The notes under the pieces were generated by a model that worked only from the letters and a program-made list of their open reading frames with translations, did no database searches and had not been told where the DNA came from. A program made the position numbers and the translations under genes. This document shows positions 1 through 12,110 of a stretch of DNA of 64,000 bases, piece by piece (position 1 is the first letter of the stretch; the number at the start of each line of letters is the position of its first letter). The stretch spans positions 248,001-312,000 of the forward strand of contig JAUPFP010000088.1 of the NCBI GenBank assembly GCA_036925085.1. Reading direction: 5' to 3'. The stretch comes from Brachycybe producta (Eukaryota > Arthropoda > Diplopoda > Playtdesmida > Andrognathidae).

Positions 1-113
1 ATTATTATAATACAATTAACAGGAAGCTAAGAAATGAAGAGAATGTATTAAAAATTAGTAATCAGCATTAAAATTTTTTTTTTAAAAAATGTTAAACTTT
101 ACTTCAATTCCAT

Positions 114-402
114 AACGTTGTAAATGCCAACATGCAACATGCAACATATGCTGACAAGTTGTCAATATAGTGACATTGTTGGCATTTACAACGTGACTAT
201 TGTCATTATGTGACTTACCATGTTGCCATTCGCATTTATGTTGGCTGTTACAACGTTATGACTTGCAAAACAATTCTACTTCAGTTTTTACTGCTAGGAA
301 CAGCACTTTCGTGACAAGCAATTTCCCCTGCAAAAAGCATAGCGTTTACAACCCATATTCGATTAAGAACATGTTTCACTTTTATATGGCATTTACAACG
401 TT
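114..402. repeat. MITE-like element with aacgttgtaaatgcc ends
   Basis: The 15-base ends 114-128 (aacgttgtaaatgcc) and 388-402 (ggcatttacaacgtt) are exact inverted repeats. A third arm (178-194) makes an inner hairpin with the left end. No transposase frame and no second copy in the window. Confidence 0.5.
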
Positions 403-2455
403 TTAGAAATGCACGCCTCGTAAATAATGTATATACTGTAGATTGTTTTGTTTTTAGAAAGTTTCACTGAAATTTATGGTGCTCAGGGCTGGTACCTTGG
501 TCACCCAGGATTTTTAGCAACACATTTTTATTGCAACAAATTTAGGGTTATACAAAACCCCTAAATATCATTGGTATTAGAACACATACAGAAGAAGAAC
601 TTTGCATATATCACATGATAGAAACTAAATTAATTTTACTGTGGATTTCCTTTTTAAAATTTTTTCTCAAGTTTCTCCATCTTATTTTTTATGTTCCATT
701 TGATTGTTATTCCAGTGATGTGCTTCATAAATTTTTTACTAACACTCTTAGAATAAGGTGAACATTCCTAGTTCACTTTTGAAAGGCTCAGCTGCCAAGA
801 GGAATATGTGACGAAAAGAATTGTACTGAGTTCACAGTAAGAGACCTTACATAGATATCAATATTATAATTCAACGTTTTGAACAGCTATAAAGCATCAA
901 TGAACAGCTTTTTTGTTTATTTTTCTATTTTCCACCAAATTCTTTGTCATTTCATTGATAAAATATGGTACTTATACTTCCAATTTTTTTTTTAAATATC
1001 ACTTATGCCTCTTGACTTCTAAGCCCTCCTCCTCCTCCTGTAACATATATAAAGGAGGGGAGGTTGACGATAAAGAGGGTGGATGAAGAAAAAGGCTCAG
1101 ATTTTTAAGAGTTTTCGGCACTTTTCAAACATACACATATAACGCAATCATGATCAAACTTTTTACTTTACGAATAATGAATCGAATTTGTATGATTTAG
1201 AGAGAGAGAGAGAGAGGGAGAGAGAGAGAGATACACTTCTAGTATATATGGAGGATTGAGGAGGGTTTACTTTTTATTTTAGAATAACTGGGTGGCCTAA
1301 TGGGGGACTTGGGTGGAGGAGGGTTGAATGAAAATCAATAAATTAAATGGTAGAAAGGGATCTTTGTATATATATATATATAAAAAAAAGATACCGATAT
1401 TATTTATACACTGGCCTCTAGACACAACCGGCCATTTGCCTCCTATTCATTAAACTAAGGTTCTCTTAATTTGTGGCTCTCTTCTCTTTCTCAACTACAT
1501 TTTTTGTTTGTTTGGAGAGTTGTTGCCTTAGTTTTTATAAATTCAGAGAAAAGAAAAAAAGGTTGGACACCTTCTGTAGTAAATAATTTAGTATTCTATA
1601 TTATATATTAGAGATAGGAATACAAGGGGATTGTATTCCGTTCTTCTTTTTTTTTGTTGGTCAAGTTAAATTACTTTTGAACATTAAATTCAAGCAGCTC
1701 TTGTGTTACAACTTAATTTTCATTGCAATGAAGATTTATTTTCATTTGTTTCTTATTCTATTCCCTCCTCCTTTTTTTCGTTTAAAAAAAAATTCTGCCT
1801 TTTTGTCCTTTTTTTACGTATCTCTCTTTCTCTCCATGTTGTTTCATGTGTGGGGGGGAGATTGTTTCATTTTTGGTGGTTTTTTTAAATGAAATTATCA
1901 TTTTTATGTGTGGTCTTATTTAGAAAATTATTGTTATGAGGGCCAGAAAAGGGGAGAGGGAGGGGTTATGGTGAGTTACAATGAGTTAGTTCTACAGACC
2001 TAAATATGAAATTTCAAATAAAACAAAAAAAAAAATGTTGACCCTCTTTTGGTTTTAACTTTTTTTTAATCTTTCAAAATTTTCAATTTTCATCATAATT
2101 ATTTATTATCAATTTTGGCCAGTGTGTCTCGTAGATACATTATATTTGAAAAAAAAAACATTGAACCGATATGATCCTAACACTCTTTAAAAAGGAATCG
2201 AATATCGGAACTAATGTGGTAAATGCATAGTTCCGATAATCGAAAGTTCATAAAATTGAACTCCCATTCAAAAAAGTGGCGAAAAGTAAGAAAAAAACCG
2301 ATTGCAAAGACATTTTTTTTTTATTTCCTTAAGTAGTATTTCCATAAAAATAAGTAAAAAAAATTGGTTCCGATAACCAACATTCTACTGTAAACGTCTA
2401 CTTTTTTTAAAAAAAGGGAAATTACTAGGAATTTTGAGTCTGTTGTCATTACGCG

Positions 2456-2905
2456 ATTCAAATGTTATGCTAATTCAGAGTGGACGTGGTTGAGGTGTTT
2501 CCATAGATGCTCAGAGTCATGAGTCACGAGTCTCATGACAATGCAACTTCGAAAATTCATTGCATGTGAACCAGAAGATCGGGAATGGAAATGCTGAGTG
2601 CAATACATTCCCAGTAAAGTCTGCAAGACAAGAATGTCTTCATTTCCTGTGTGCCTAGCATGATTCAAATGTTATGCCAATTCAGAGTGGACGTGGTTGA
2701 GGTGTTTCCATAGGTGCTCATGATTAATGCTGCATGTGGACTTTTATGTCCCTCTGCCATGGCCCTATTTGGCTGCTAGCAGAGTACTAATTGTAATTGT
2801 AACTTCGAAAATTCATTGCATGTGAACCAGAAGAGCTAGCTACAATGGAAATGTTGGGTACAATACATTTTCAGTGAAGTCTGTACCCGAGTTTTGTAGC
2901 TTCAA
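2456..2905. repeat. Imperfect tandem duplication of about 200 bp
   Basis: 2456-2640 and 2662-2905 share long blocks (gattcaaatgttatg, ttcagagtggacgtggttga, ttcgaaaattcattgcatgt). The second copy carries about 80 bp (about 2720-2803) absent from the first; that piece recurs at about 30686-30769. Confidence 0.75.
2720..2803 (+). mobile_element. Short retroposon-like unit with (ATTGTA) tail, copy 1
   Basis: It begins near taatgctgcatgtggac and ends ctaattgtaattgtaa, an oligomeric tail typical of SINE or LINE 3' ends. It is present in only one arm of a tandem duplication, so it behaves as an insertion. No A/B-box promoter is visible, so it may be a 3' fragment. Confidence 0.5.
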
Positions 2906-3517
2906 AAATGCATCCAGCATTCTACCCATATTTACTGACAGGTCCTGCTTTAAGGCTCAGGTCCAGTTTCAAGAAAGAAGAAAACGTAATTATTTGAACG
3001 TAAACTTTGACCCCACAAGATAAATGTCCTAATACGATAAAACGATTTTTTTATATATAAAGTAGAGCCTTTTTTCTACCCCCTGTTGAAACGCTGCTTT
3101 GAGAGTTCAAGTTAAAATTCAAATGCTAAGTTTCTTCTTGTATTTGTACCTTTTATTTTCTTTTACACCCTAGAGAGCTACCACAAGGACAGTGATGCCA
3201 TCTAACGAACGGCAATCAAAGTTCAAAGTTTATAATAAATATAAAGTATAATCTAAAAAATTGGAGGGAATTTCAAATACATAAATATTAATGGATAAAT
3301 GTTTTACCATGTTGCATTTTAGAATTTAGAGAATTAAGACTTCTATTATTAATGATTCCTGACTTGTGAAATAGTTAAAGTAATTGCTTCAACTATCTCA
3401 CTATTAGCAATCATTATGCAATATGCAATTGTTTATAAGTTTAGCAGCTAAACTTCTAAACTTTTATATGAAACTTCTTAACAAAAATTGATGAGTTTAG
3501 CTTTAGCTTTGAAGGTG

Positions 3518-3628
3518 GTATTCTTAATGATTGCAGAGCTGAAGGTAGTGATTAACTTTTGATAGGAATCCACATGTAAATGTTGATGAGTTTAGCATTA
3601 GCTCTAACGTAGCAATCAGTAAGAATAC
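3518..3628. repeat. Family E small hairpin, copy E2
   Basis: About 110 bp with inverted ends gtattcttaatgattg and caatcagtaagaatac and the internal sequence tgttgatgagtttagc. Copies E3 (22818-22925) and E5 (32554-32670) share ends and core. Non-autonomous, with no frame. Confidence 0.7.
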
Positions 3629-3654
3629 TACTCTATAAATCCTAAAATGTTAGT

Positions 3655-3775
3655 GGTTAGTAGTGGTAATAGTAGTACACTTGTAGCAGGAGTAGTATTA
3701 GTAGTATTAGTAGTAGTAGTAGTAGGAGTAGTTAGTAGTTAGTAGTTAGTAGTAGTACAAATAGTAGTAAAGTAG
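3655..3775. repeat. AGT-rich imperfect trinucleotide tract
   Basis: Interrupted agt/gta repeats (gtagtagtagtagtaggagt and similar) over about 120 bp. Confidence 0.85.
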
Positions 3776-4332
3776 TACTGCTGTCATTCCATTTATTGTA
3801 TTTATTGTATATCCTTACCGTAATGGTACAACTTTAGTCGTTGATTGGTTACTTGTTAGCACAATTAAGCATGAGTGAATTTCCCCAGGACAAATGTTAG
3901 TCATAAAAGCAATTAACTAACATGTAGGACATTGTAAATCCATATTGAACGCTATTGCTAGTTGAATTTTTGCCTAAAATCTTTTTTTCAAATTACTTAT
4001 GCTGGCTGCTGCTCTCTGTGTAAAAGACATTGCAATTTGCAATTTGCAATAGACATTTTTTCTTTTTCTCCTCAAATAACTCCGATTATACGCGAAGGCA
4101 ATCTTACAATTATGACAGGTAGACAGAAGAAGAGGGAATAATAATATTATGTTCCATATAATGATTTGAGAAAAAAATGTCATAAATGAATTTAAAATTT
4201 TAGTAGAAAAATTGAATGATGAGACCATTGTTATTTTTTTTTTTAAAAAAAAAGCTTTCTGTTTAGACAATGAGAATCAATTCATCTCTAACTCGATTTA
4301 GATTCGATCTTGAAGGGGGAATTCACCTCCTT

Positions 4333-4485
<153 letters not shown>

Positions 4486-5014
4486 CCCCCCTTAACTTTT
4501 TACTTATATGTTGAAAAAAAAAACTGGCACCTGTGGGTTTTTTTATTGTTACTGTGTAGTTCATACAGGGTTCAACTTGTAATGTCACTCATTGTTAAAC
4601 CTTAATTATTAGCTGCCAACTGCCAGTGATGTTCCTGATTAGAGGTTTTTACAACTAACAACAACAACAAAAAAAAAAAATAGATATAATAAGCAGAAGA
4701 TGGACGTAGGCTTAAATTCTTTATAATATGGTCTAGTAAAGTGTTTTTTGATCATGTGGTCATTTTTTTTTTATTATCAAAACTAGATCTCTCTCTCTCT
4801 GTATATATTCTGTTGCGTGCCTTCATCATTAATAATAATACTATTTTATATATATGTATAAAAAAAAGCAAGATGGCCGTCGATATGGTTGATTGGTAGG
4901 CGTAGACTTTATCACAAGATTATGGCCACCAACTATTTATTACAACAAGAAAGAGAGCTTTTTTTTGTTGAGAGTTAAAATAACTAATCGAAGAGTTTTG
5001 AATTGTTGTAAACG

Positions 5015-5221
5015 CAGGCAATTAGAAAACGGGATAAACAGAAGTTGGCTCCGCCCTTTTTTATGACGAACCCAACTTCTAATTGGTTGGTTATGTAGTC
5101 TGACGTCACATGCTCCGCCCTTTTGAACGTCGAACCTCACAACAAAGCAATTCAAAGTTTCCGTTCGTCATAAAAAGGGGGGCGGAGCCAACTTCTGTTC
5201 ATCCCGTTTTCTAATTGCCTG
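5015..5221. mobile_element. Family A palindromic MITE, copy A1
   Basis: A 207-bp foldback with ends caggcaattagaaaac and gttttctaattgcctg. Internal arms carry ggctccgccc / gggcggagcc and a CRE-like tctgacgtcaca near the centre. It is almost self-complementary over its length. Copies A2-A4 share all parts. There is no coding capacity; the short frames it opens are artefacts. No convincing target duplication was found. Confidence 0.8.
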
Positions 5222-6825
5222 TGTTTTAAACTGTTTGCAAGTTCAAATTCAACTCAAATGTCATTTTTTTTTCTTCTTCTCATTAAATTCAAACGAACCA
5301 ATCAAGATAAAGAAGTTGTTACTAAAAAAATTATGATTGGTTCTTGAAAACTTCAGGTAAGGTAAGGTAGATAATAAACTATTTGTTGCAACTCTTAATC
5401 ATTGCATTTGGTTATATAGTAAAAATATAAAAAGTTCAAACTATTTTTGGGTCATTTTTTTCACTACTTTTTAAGGTGCAACCGAACACAAACTGCTTGT
5501 AAATTATATAAGTTTTATTAATTATTAAACTGGCATTATTAAAATCTATAAATAAAATCTATAGGTAATCGACCTATAGGGTCTGCACAAGTTTTTGGTT
5601 TTAAAGATTGTAGAAGGAGCGCCTTAAAAACTAGATTTCTATTGAATTTTTCGAGGCCAGAGATGACCTTCTTTTACTACAGAACCAATGGGGGACAACA
5701 TACGACAGTGAATCTCGTACGGTATAACAAGCTGTTTTACATTTTATCCACGTTTTACTGAATTTCTATAATTATATATACTAATCTGGTATCGAGTAAA
5801 ACGGCTTGCCATACATACGCATTGCTAATGAATCTGGGTGAATCTTTGTGAATCTCGTACATGAATTTCCCTCTATATCGTCCCCCTTGACTTTAAAGTA
5901 GAACTCTTGACTGCTTTGAAAATTCGCAACGATCTATAATCTACAGGGTGTTAAAATGTTTCACTTTTTTGTAATTTTAATAATGTTCAACCTAATACAG
6001 AGTGGCTACAAAGTCCTTATTCCTACTATAGTGAGGAGGGTAGGCCTTATGTGTGTTATTTACTCCATTCAATGCCCAATGTTTTCTTCTGAATATTTTA
6101 TACAATGATGGTTGGAAATTATTATTTTTATATTTTCGACTGTTTTTTTACTTGTAAATTGTTAGGCAAAGTTGAGAAATCTTGTTGTCTTTCACAATAC
6201 TTTGAGGTATCAAAGCAAATTTTCACATAGTTTTTTTAAGTCTAGACTTGGAAGAGGCTACAACCATTGAATTTATCATTAAAATATTCTCTAACTGGAA
6301 GAGAACATATACTGTATAACACAATTGTATGTTTAAAGACTTTGTGGCCCACGCTGTACATCTCGCGAGCCGTATTCGACCCACCCACCAGGTGTGTCAC
6401 CTTGTTAGTTTCAATACAAATCAAGGAATATTATTTTCATGAATTTCTAGCAGTCAAAAATACTTCAAATTAATGAAAATTATATAGCCTAATCAAATAA
6501 TATAAATTACGCAATCATTTCTAATCAATGGGATTTGAATAATATTTTAAAGGTTAAAATATAAAAGTTTTTATTTTGATTTCTATTTAATAAATATAAA
6601 TATTCATTATAAACAAAAATATTGTAGTAAAGTCTGTATTTTTAAATTAATTTTCAAATACATGAAATCCTTTGGTCACCCTAATAAGTGTATATTTATT
6701 TTATTGTTGATTTAAAATTGTCGAAAAAATATTATTAAATAATCGAAACAAAATATGAAAACAATAGGTAAAAAAACTGTCCTATTTTAATTTTATTATT
6801 TAATATCAAAATGGGTTTCGCAGGC

Positions 6826-6971
<146 letters not shown>

Positions 6972-7005
6972 AAAGTGAATAAGAAGCTTGAGCGGGAGTG
7001 GGTCG

Positions 7006-7023
7006 CCAATGACGTCATATTGG
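7006..7023. promoter_or_regulatory. CCAAT / CRE / inverted-CCAAT cluster, candidate FBXL14 promoter element
   Basis: The sequence CCAATGACGTCATATTGG is an almost perfect palindrome. It combines a full CRE (TGACGTCA, 7010-7017) with a CCAAT box on one side and its inverse on the other. CRE/ATF and NF-Y sites commonly sit within a few hundred bases of animal promoters, and this lies about 1 kb upstream of the FBXL14 reading frame, just after an (AAT)n tract. A further partial CRE (aacgtcat) lies near 7352. Use as a promoter is inferred from position and motif; no TATA box is evident. Confidence 0.4.
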
Positions 7024-7162
7024 CTTAAGGGAGTGAGGTTATAGATATAGGGAGAGGTTTTGAGGGAGTTTATAGGGAGGGGGGATTCACGCAAAGGGAT
7101 TGAGAAGGAAAGTCATGTGATCACCATTGTGCTCCTCCTCTCAACCCCTCTTCTCTCTATTC

Positions 7163-7198
<36 letters not shown>
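7163..7198. repeat. (CT)n microsatellite
   Basis: About 36 bp of CT repeats in the FBXL14 upstream region, near a possible transcription start. GAGA/CT tracts are often promoter-proximal in invertebrates. Confidence 0.85.
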
Positions 7199-7200
<2 letters not shown>

Positions 7201-7544
7201 TCTACATGCATTCTAGTAATTTCTGGATCCATAGCTAGAATGAGTTCGGTTCTATAGTAAAAGAAGGAAGAGGGGGAGATTGGGAGACTTATCTAGGGAC
7301 TAGAAATTCAGATAGCATTTCTTTGCTCTTCGATGGCGCTCAATTGCATAACGTCATTGTAGACACTCAATTGGCACACACATATTAGAGAGGAGAAGAG
7401 AAGAACTCTGCTCTGTGTCTGTGACGATGGTTGGTCGTGTTATTTGTTTGTAAAGCTTTAAAAAACGGTAATTTAAAAAAGTACAATATAAAAAAGGAGG
7501 TAGCTCAACTTTACACTTACAGAGAGAAACAAAAATAAACGTGG

Positions 7545-7966
7545 GTGAGTGTGATTTTGGCTTTTTTGTGCGGCTATTTTTTTTTAATAGCCTCTCTTCA
7601 ATGTTTTTATTTTTATTTCTCTTTATAAAGAGAAATCTTGAATCTCTTCTTTGTAGGTCTGAAATCTTCGATTTGTGAAGGAGAAATTATTATTAAATAG
7701 CAGACGATCTTTATTCAACTATGACACTGGAAACTCCATAGGTGAACCTTTTTTAAGTTGAACTACCTCCATTTTTTTAAAATAAAAAGTTTAAAAAGTT
7801 TTAAATTATATGAAAATTCATTAAATTACTGTTATTTTCAAATAAATCTTAATAAAAATCTTATCTCAAGTTTTCTAATTTAAAATAATATTAATTTAAT
7901 TTATATAATTTTAAAATATTTATAAATTAACAATTAAAATTTTACCCATTAATTAGCTCTCTACAG
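7545..7966 (+). other. Candidate 5'-UTR intron of FBXL14
   Basis: A good donor (GTGG|GTGAGT at 7544/7545) and a good acceptor (ctctctacag ending at 7966) bracket a very AT-rich 422-bp stretch. It lies between a plausible leader (about 7.3-7.5 kb) and the coding exon. No coding sequence is interrupted, so this rests only on splice-site quality and composition. Confidence 0.35.
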
Positions 7967-8015
7967 TAATGTTTGGCCCTACAATTTACACAAGAAGAAT
8001 TAGAAGGAGGAGGCT

Positions 8016-8036
8016 ATGTTCATATATAGTGAATAA
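8016..8036 (+). promoter_or_regulatory. Six-codon upstream ORF overlapping the FBXL14 first ATG
   Basis: A short frame MFIYSE ends in TAA at 8034-8036, so its last base is the A of the first FBXL14 ATG (TAATG). Such overlap can favour reinitiation or lower use of the first start. The effect is inferred; the overlap is directly visible. It would apply only to transcripts whose leader includes 8016. Confidence 0.35.
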
Positions 8037-9346
8037 TGATGATGATGATGATGATGATGAGTAGTAGTAGTGAGGAGAGGACTGTATTGACTTCGAAGCA
8101 TAATTTAGGCAATGTACAATTCACGATGGATGAATACGACACAGTGCTTATAACACGGTTAACAACGGCACACATTTCATGTCTTTATCCGGAAATTCTA
8201 GCACTGATATTCGGTTATTTGGACGTACGCGATAAGGGACGAGTGGCTCAGGTATGTGTCGCTTGGCGCGATGCAGCCTATCACCGTTCCGTGTGGCGTG
8301 GAATCGAATCTAAGTTACATCTTCGTCGAGCTAATCCAGCTTTGTTTCCAAGTCTTGTTCGAAGGGGAATCAAACGCGTTCAGGTACTAAGTTTAAGGCG
8401 CAGTCTACGCGATGTAGTTCAAGGCATACCGAACCTTGAGAGCCTCAACATGTGCGGTTGTTATAATGTGACTGATGTCGGTCTTGCTCATGCCTTCGTT
8501 CAGGATTTGCCAAATCTAACCGTTCTTAATTTGAGTCTGTGTAAACAGATCACGGACTCTAGTTTGGCACGAATTTCACAGTATTTAAAAGACCTGGAAG
8601 TGTTAGAATTAGGTGGTTGTACGAATATAACCAACACTGGACTCTTACTCATTGCCTGGGGTCTTAAGAAACTTAAAAGTTTAAATTTAAGGAGTTGTAG
8701 GCATATTTCAGATGCTGGTATCGGTCATTTGGCTGGTCTTAATCGAGATTCTGCCGATGGTAACCTCGAACTCGAGTATTTAGGTCTTCAGGACTGTCAG
8801 AAGTTAACTGACGAGGCATTACGTAACGTCAGTCTCGGACTTCAGAACCTGAAGAGTGTAAATCTTAGTTTCTGTGCCAGTGTCACCGATAGTGGTCTCA
8901 AACATGTTGCCAAGATGAGTAATCTTCGTGAATTGAACCTTCGTAGTTGTGATAACATAAGTGACATCGGATTGGCGTACTTGGCCGAAGGAGGGTCGAG
9001 GGTCACCAGTTTGGATGTTAGTTTTTGTGATAAAGTAGGCGATCAGGCATTGATTCATATTTCGCAGGGTTTGTTTAATCTGAAATCACTGTCTCTGAAT
9101 GCCTGTCAGGTGAGTGACGATGGAATCGGACGTATCGCGAGGAACCTTCACGAACTGGACACGCTCAACATCGGACAGTGTAGTCGTATCACTGACAAGG
9201 GTCTTCAGTATATTGGTGACCATCTGACCAATCTGAAATGTATCGATCTGTACGGATGTACGAAAATAACGACAGTCGGTTTGGAACGAATTATGCAGTT
9301 GCCACAATTGAGTGTACTCAATTTGGGACTGTGGCACAAGAGGTGA
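8036..9346 (+). CDS. FBXL14: FBXL14 / partner of paired: F-box and leucine-rich-repeat protein
   Basis: Substrate-recognition subunit of an SCF (SKP1-CUL1-F-box) ubiquitin ligase. Family members are known to target Snail-type factors, and Paired in flies. The 436-residue frame aligns along its length with human FBXL14 (418 aa as I recall). The F-box is at about residues 46-92 (HISCLYPEILALIFGYLDV, then AWRDAAYH and SVWRG). About eleven LRRs of the cysteine-containing type follow from about residue 118, with repeated units such as LNLSLCKQITDSSL, LNLRSCRHISDAGI and LDVSFCDKVGDQAL. It ends LNLGLWHKR, about ten residues shorter than the human tail. Coding sequence is one exon. The first 45 residues have no human counterpart; they include eight Met from an ATG microsatellite and a Ser run. 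The Met at residue 31 (position 8126) has A at -3 and G at +4 and may be the main start. A TGA lies in frame at 8030. No frame damage is seen. Confidence 0.97.
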   Translation: MMMMMMMMSSSSEERTVLTSKHNLGNVQFTMDEYDTVLITRLTTAHISCLYPEILALIFGYLDVRDKGRVAQVCVAWRDAAYHRSVWRGIESKLHLRRANPALFPSLVRRGIKRVQVLSLRRSLRDVVQGIPNLESLNMCGCYNVTDVGLAHAFVQDLPNLTVLNLSLCKQITDSSLARISQYLKDLEVLELGGCTNITNTGLLLIAWGLKKLKSLNLRSCRHISDAGIGHLAGLNRDSADGNLELEYLGLQDCQKLTDEALRNVSLGLQNLKSVNLSFCASVTDSGLKHVAKMSNLRELNLRSCDNISDIGLAYLAEGGSRVTSLDVSFCDKVGDQALIHISQGLFNLKSLSLNACQVSDDGIGRIARNLHELDTLNIGQCSRITDKGLQYIGDHLTNLKCIDLYGCTKITTVGLERIMQLPQLSVLNLGLWHKR

Positions 9347-9721
9347 TATGAATTGCCACACTTGACATTTTTTTTTTGTCAATTTACTAGTAAAATTACT
9401 AGAGAAAAATCATTTCAAAATGTTAAAATCCGGAGTGAAAAGCTCAATTTTGAAAAATTTAGGCCAGTAAAAAATGGCACTCCAACAACATTTTGGCAAC
9501 AACTTCTTTCAGCTTTTGGATAACTTCTACCTTTGCTAAAGGAGTTTTAAATGTTAAGATAATTTCAGTTAAATGTTGTCATCAAGAAAACCAACCACCA
9601 GACGACACCACTCTTAATATGAAGTTCATTTACAATCTTTCCAGAGTAGTTGCCATTTTAGTGTTTTTGTTTTTATTAAAATTGTGTATTTTTGTTTATT
9701 GTTATTTTCATCTTGCAATAG

Positions 9722-9727
9722 AATAAA
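9722..9727 (+). terminator. Poly(A) signal for FBXL14
   Basis: AATAAA lies 376 bp after the stop and is followed within 40 bases by a T/G-rich run (cttgtcttgtctcttt), as expected downstream of a cleavage site. A second AATAAA at 10057-10062 could give a longer 3' UTR. Confidence 0.55.
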
Positions 9728-10212
9728 AGAGAAGAACGGAAGTGATGTAAATCTTGTCTTGTCTCTTTAATTTTAATTGAATTGAATTTTGCCATTAGTG
9801 TGAACACTCAAACGGGATCTAAGTTTGTTAAAAGTTAACTTGATATGACAACGAATAGAAAAAAACTGAAGAAAATATTTCTATAAAAAGAATTTTGTTT
9901 GAAGAAAAAAAGTAGAATTCTATGTTTTTTTTTTATGGATAAAGTTTTTCTTTTCTTCGTTTTCTACCCAGCATGCATCTGTGTTATCAAGTTTTGTTTT
10001 TAACTAGTTTTAACTAGTTTGGTTTTTTTTGTTGTTCTGAAAAAAGTTTGATTTGAAATAAAGCTTTTTCTATTCAGATAAAAGAACGTATTTATTTTGT
10101 TAAGAAATACGAGGCCTAAAAAAAATGAATGTAATTTGTGTATTTTGATCCGTTAGAAAATCATAATCACTAATGATTTTAATTGAAATAATATGAAATT
10201 TTCATTTAGATA

Positions 10213-10615
10213 TTAAGCTGATTTTGAAGTGTAAAAGCACCTCGAACTCTTGTGAATAATTTGTATTTCAGGAGCAAAATTCAGGAGCAAAATTTAGAAA
10301 CTAGAAGTGCGATAGATTAATCACTTAAGGGTAATTTCATGTTGAAAAGGTTTTATTTTGAAAGATATCAACATCAAAATACCATTAAAGTGATTGAGCT
10401 ACTCTTCTAGTTTCTAAAAATACTTTCTAAAGTTTCTTTTCGATAGGCATTTATTACTTTTAAAACTACCTTATGAGAAACTTGACTAGTGTTTAGAAAC
10501 TAGAAGGGTTAGCTAAATTTCATTTTTTTTAATTAAATTTTTGTTCTATAGAAAGTTTATTTTGAAAGATGTCAACATAAAAATATTATTAAAGTAATTT
10601 CAGCTAACGTAGAAT
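10213..10615. mobile_element. Family D foldback, copy D1 (with a partial second copy)
   Basis: Family D is a roughly 300-350-bp palindrome with the arms agaaactagaagggtagctc and gagctacccttctagtttct, inner arms tttcaaaataagctttttat / aaaagtttattttgaaagat and outer sequence gtaaacgcccctcgaactc. Here one copy is followed by a second half-copy (about 10490-10615). Confidence 0.7.
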
Positions 10616-10908
10616 AACCAAAACTAATCAAAAAGGGACAGCTTAAATTTTAAATTATATAATTTCATGTTTTTGTTGTTGAAATTTTGATTATTTTGCG
10701 TTTGTGAGCTTAAAATATAGTTCGTTTTTCTTTTAACGAAAAACATAAAATTTCTTTCGACAGAAATGACTTAAAAAGGAATATTTTTTTATGGCAATGT
10801 GTTAAAGTTGTATTTTTTTTTTTAAATTTAGAAACTTTTAAGTGATAAGGTGATAACTGATATCAGTGATGTCAGGTGAGGATCACATGCTATCATAAAA
10901 TGGAGAAA

Positions 10909-10916
10909 AAGAAAGA

Positions 10917-10961
<45 letters not shown>

Positions 10962-11060
10962 AGAGAGAGGGAGAGAGAGAGAAAGAGAGAGGGAGAGAGA
11001 GAGAAAGAGAGAGGGAGAGAGAGAGAAAGAGAGAGGGAGAGAGAGAGAGAGAGAGAGAGG
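10909..11060. repeat. (GA)n microsatellite with 24-bp higher-order period
   Basis: About 150 bp of GA with regularly spaced AAA and GGG variants (gaaagagagagggagagaga), so that an approximately 24-bp unit recurs at least three times. Confidence 0.9.
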
Positions 11061-11807
11061 TGGGTCGTTCTGTATTGCTCACAATTTCGTTATCAATTAT
11101 GGTAACATGAAAATTGTCTTATTGGCAAGTTGCCGGAGAAAGAAATTGTTGTTTTCGCTTTTTCTAGCCTCCAAAAAAAAATATTTTTAACAAAATTATA
11201 ACAACAGCAAAAACTGTTATTTTATAAGCATTTGATATAAGCTTAAAATGTATCTCGTGATCATGAAACCTGCCCCCCCCCCTCCCAAAAAAAATCTAAA
11301 AGTTAGCCACTAAAGACCACACCTCCTCCCCTTTAATCATTTAATCCATTATGGTAATATTTTTTTTTTGGTTAGAAATTTTATCAATAAATTTTTATGA
11401 TAAAAATAAGAAGAAGAAGAAAAAAAAATTGAAAATTTCAATTCTAACACATCTGCTTTAAGTTAATTTTCATAATCCGTTTATTAACATTTTAATTAAT
11501 CAAAGTTTGATGATAAAAAAATGTTTTGATTTATGGATTTTCTAAATTTAAGAATTTCAATTTTTGTTTGGTTTTGTTATATTAAAACATTAAATTTCTT
11601 CTCTTTAAAAAATATACTTAAAGCAGAACATTTGCTATTGGATACATCAGCTTTAAAATGCTTAAAGGTGACATACTTAAAGATAAATATTTCTTTGGAT
11701 GCTAATTCTTAAAAAAAAAACACATAACTAACCATTTTGTAAACTATAATTTTAAAACATTCTTAATTGTGTTTTTAATATAAAACTCACTGTAATCTTG
11801 GTTATTA

Positions 11808-12110
11808 AGGTGGTTTAAAATTTTAAACGACCCCCTCGAACTTTGGTTATTCCGTCTTTCAGAAGCAAAATTAAGAGAAACTTGAAAAGGGGTTTAGAAA
11901 CTAGAAGGATAGTTCAATCACTTTTATGTTGAGATATTTTAAAATAAGCTTTTTATGTCAGTTTGAAAAAGACCCAACTTTAAGCAAAACTATATTTTTT
12001 TTTAAATTTTTGTTCTATAAAAAGTTTATTTTGAAAGATATCAACATGAAAATATTATTTATGTGATTCTGCGACCTTTCTAGTTTCTTAAAACTTTAAA
12101 TTTCTAATTA
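11808..12110. mobile_element. Family D foldback, copy D2
   Basis: It starts aaggtggttt with ccccctcgaactttggttat, then tttagaaactagaaggatag, gacccaactttaagc and the right arm cctttctagtttct. Confidence 0.7.

Noticed and set aside
4940-5155. 71-codon frame, and similar frames at 14911-15126
   Set aside because: They run through family-A palindromic MITEs, so the shared peptide similarity comes from the repeat.
9346-9352. Splice donor (AAGAG|GTGATA) at the FBXL14 stop codon
   Set aside because: Human FBXL14 has a few more C-terminal residues, so a downstream exon is conceivable. But LNLGLWxxR-stop is a normal invertebrate ending as I recall, and no matching exon is seen downstream.
9493-9726. 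77-codon frame after FBXL14
   Set aside because: It lies in the FBXL14 3' UTR, has no homology and ends at the poly(A) signal.
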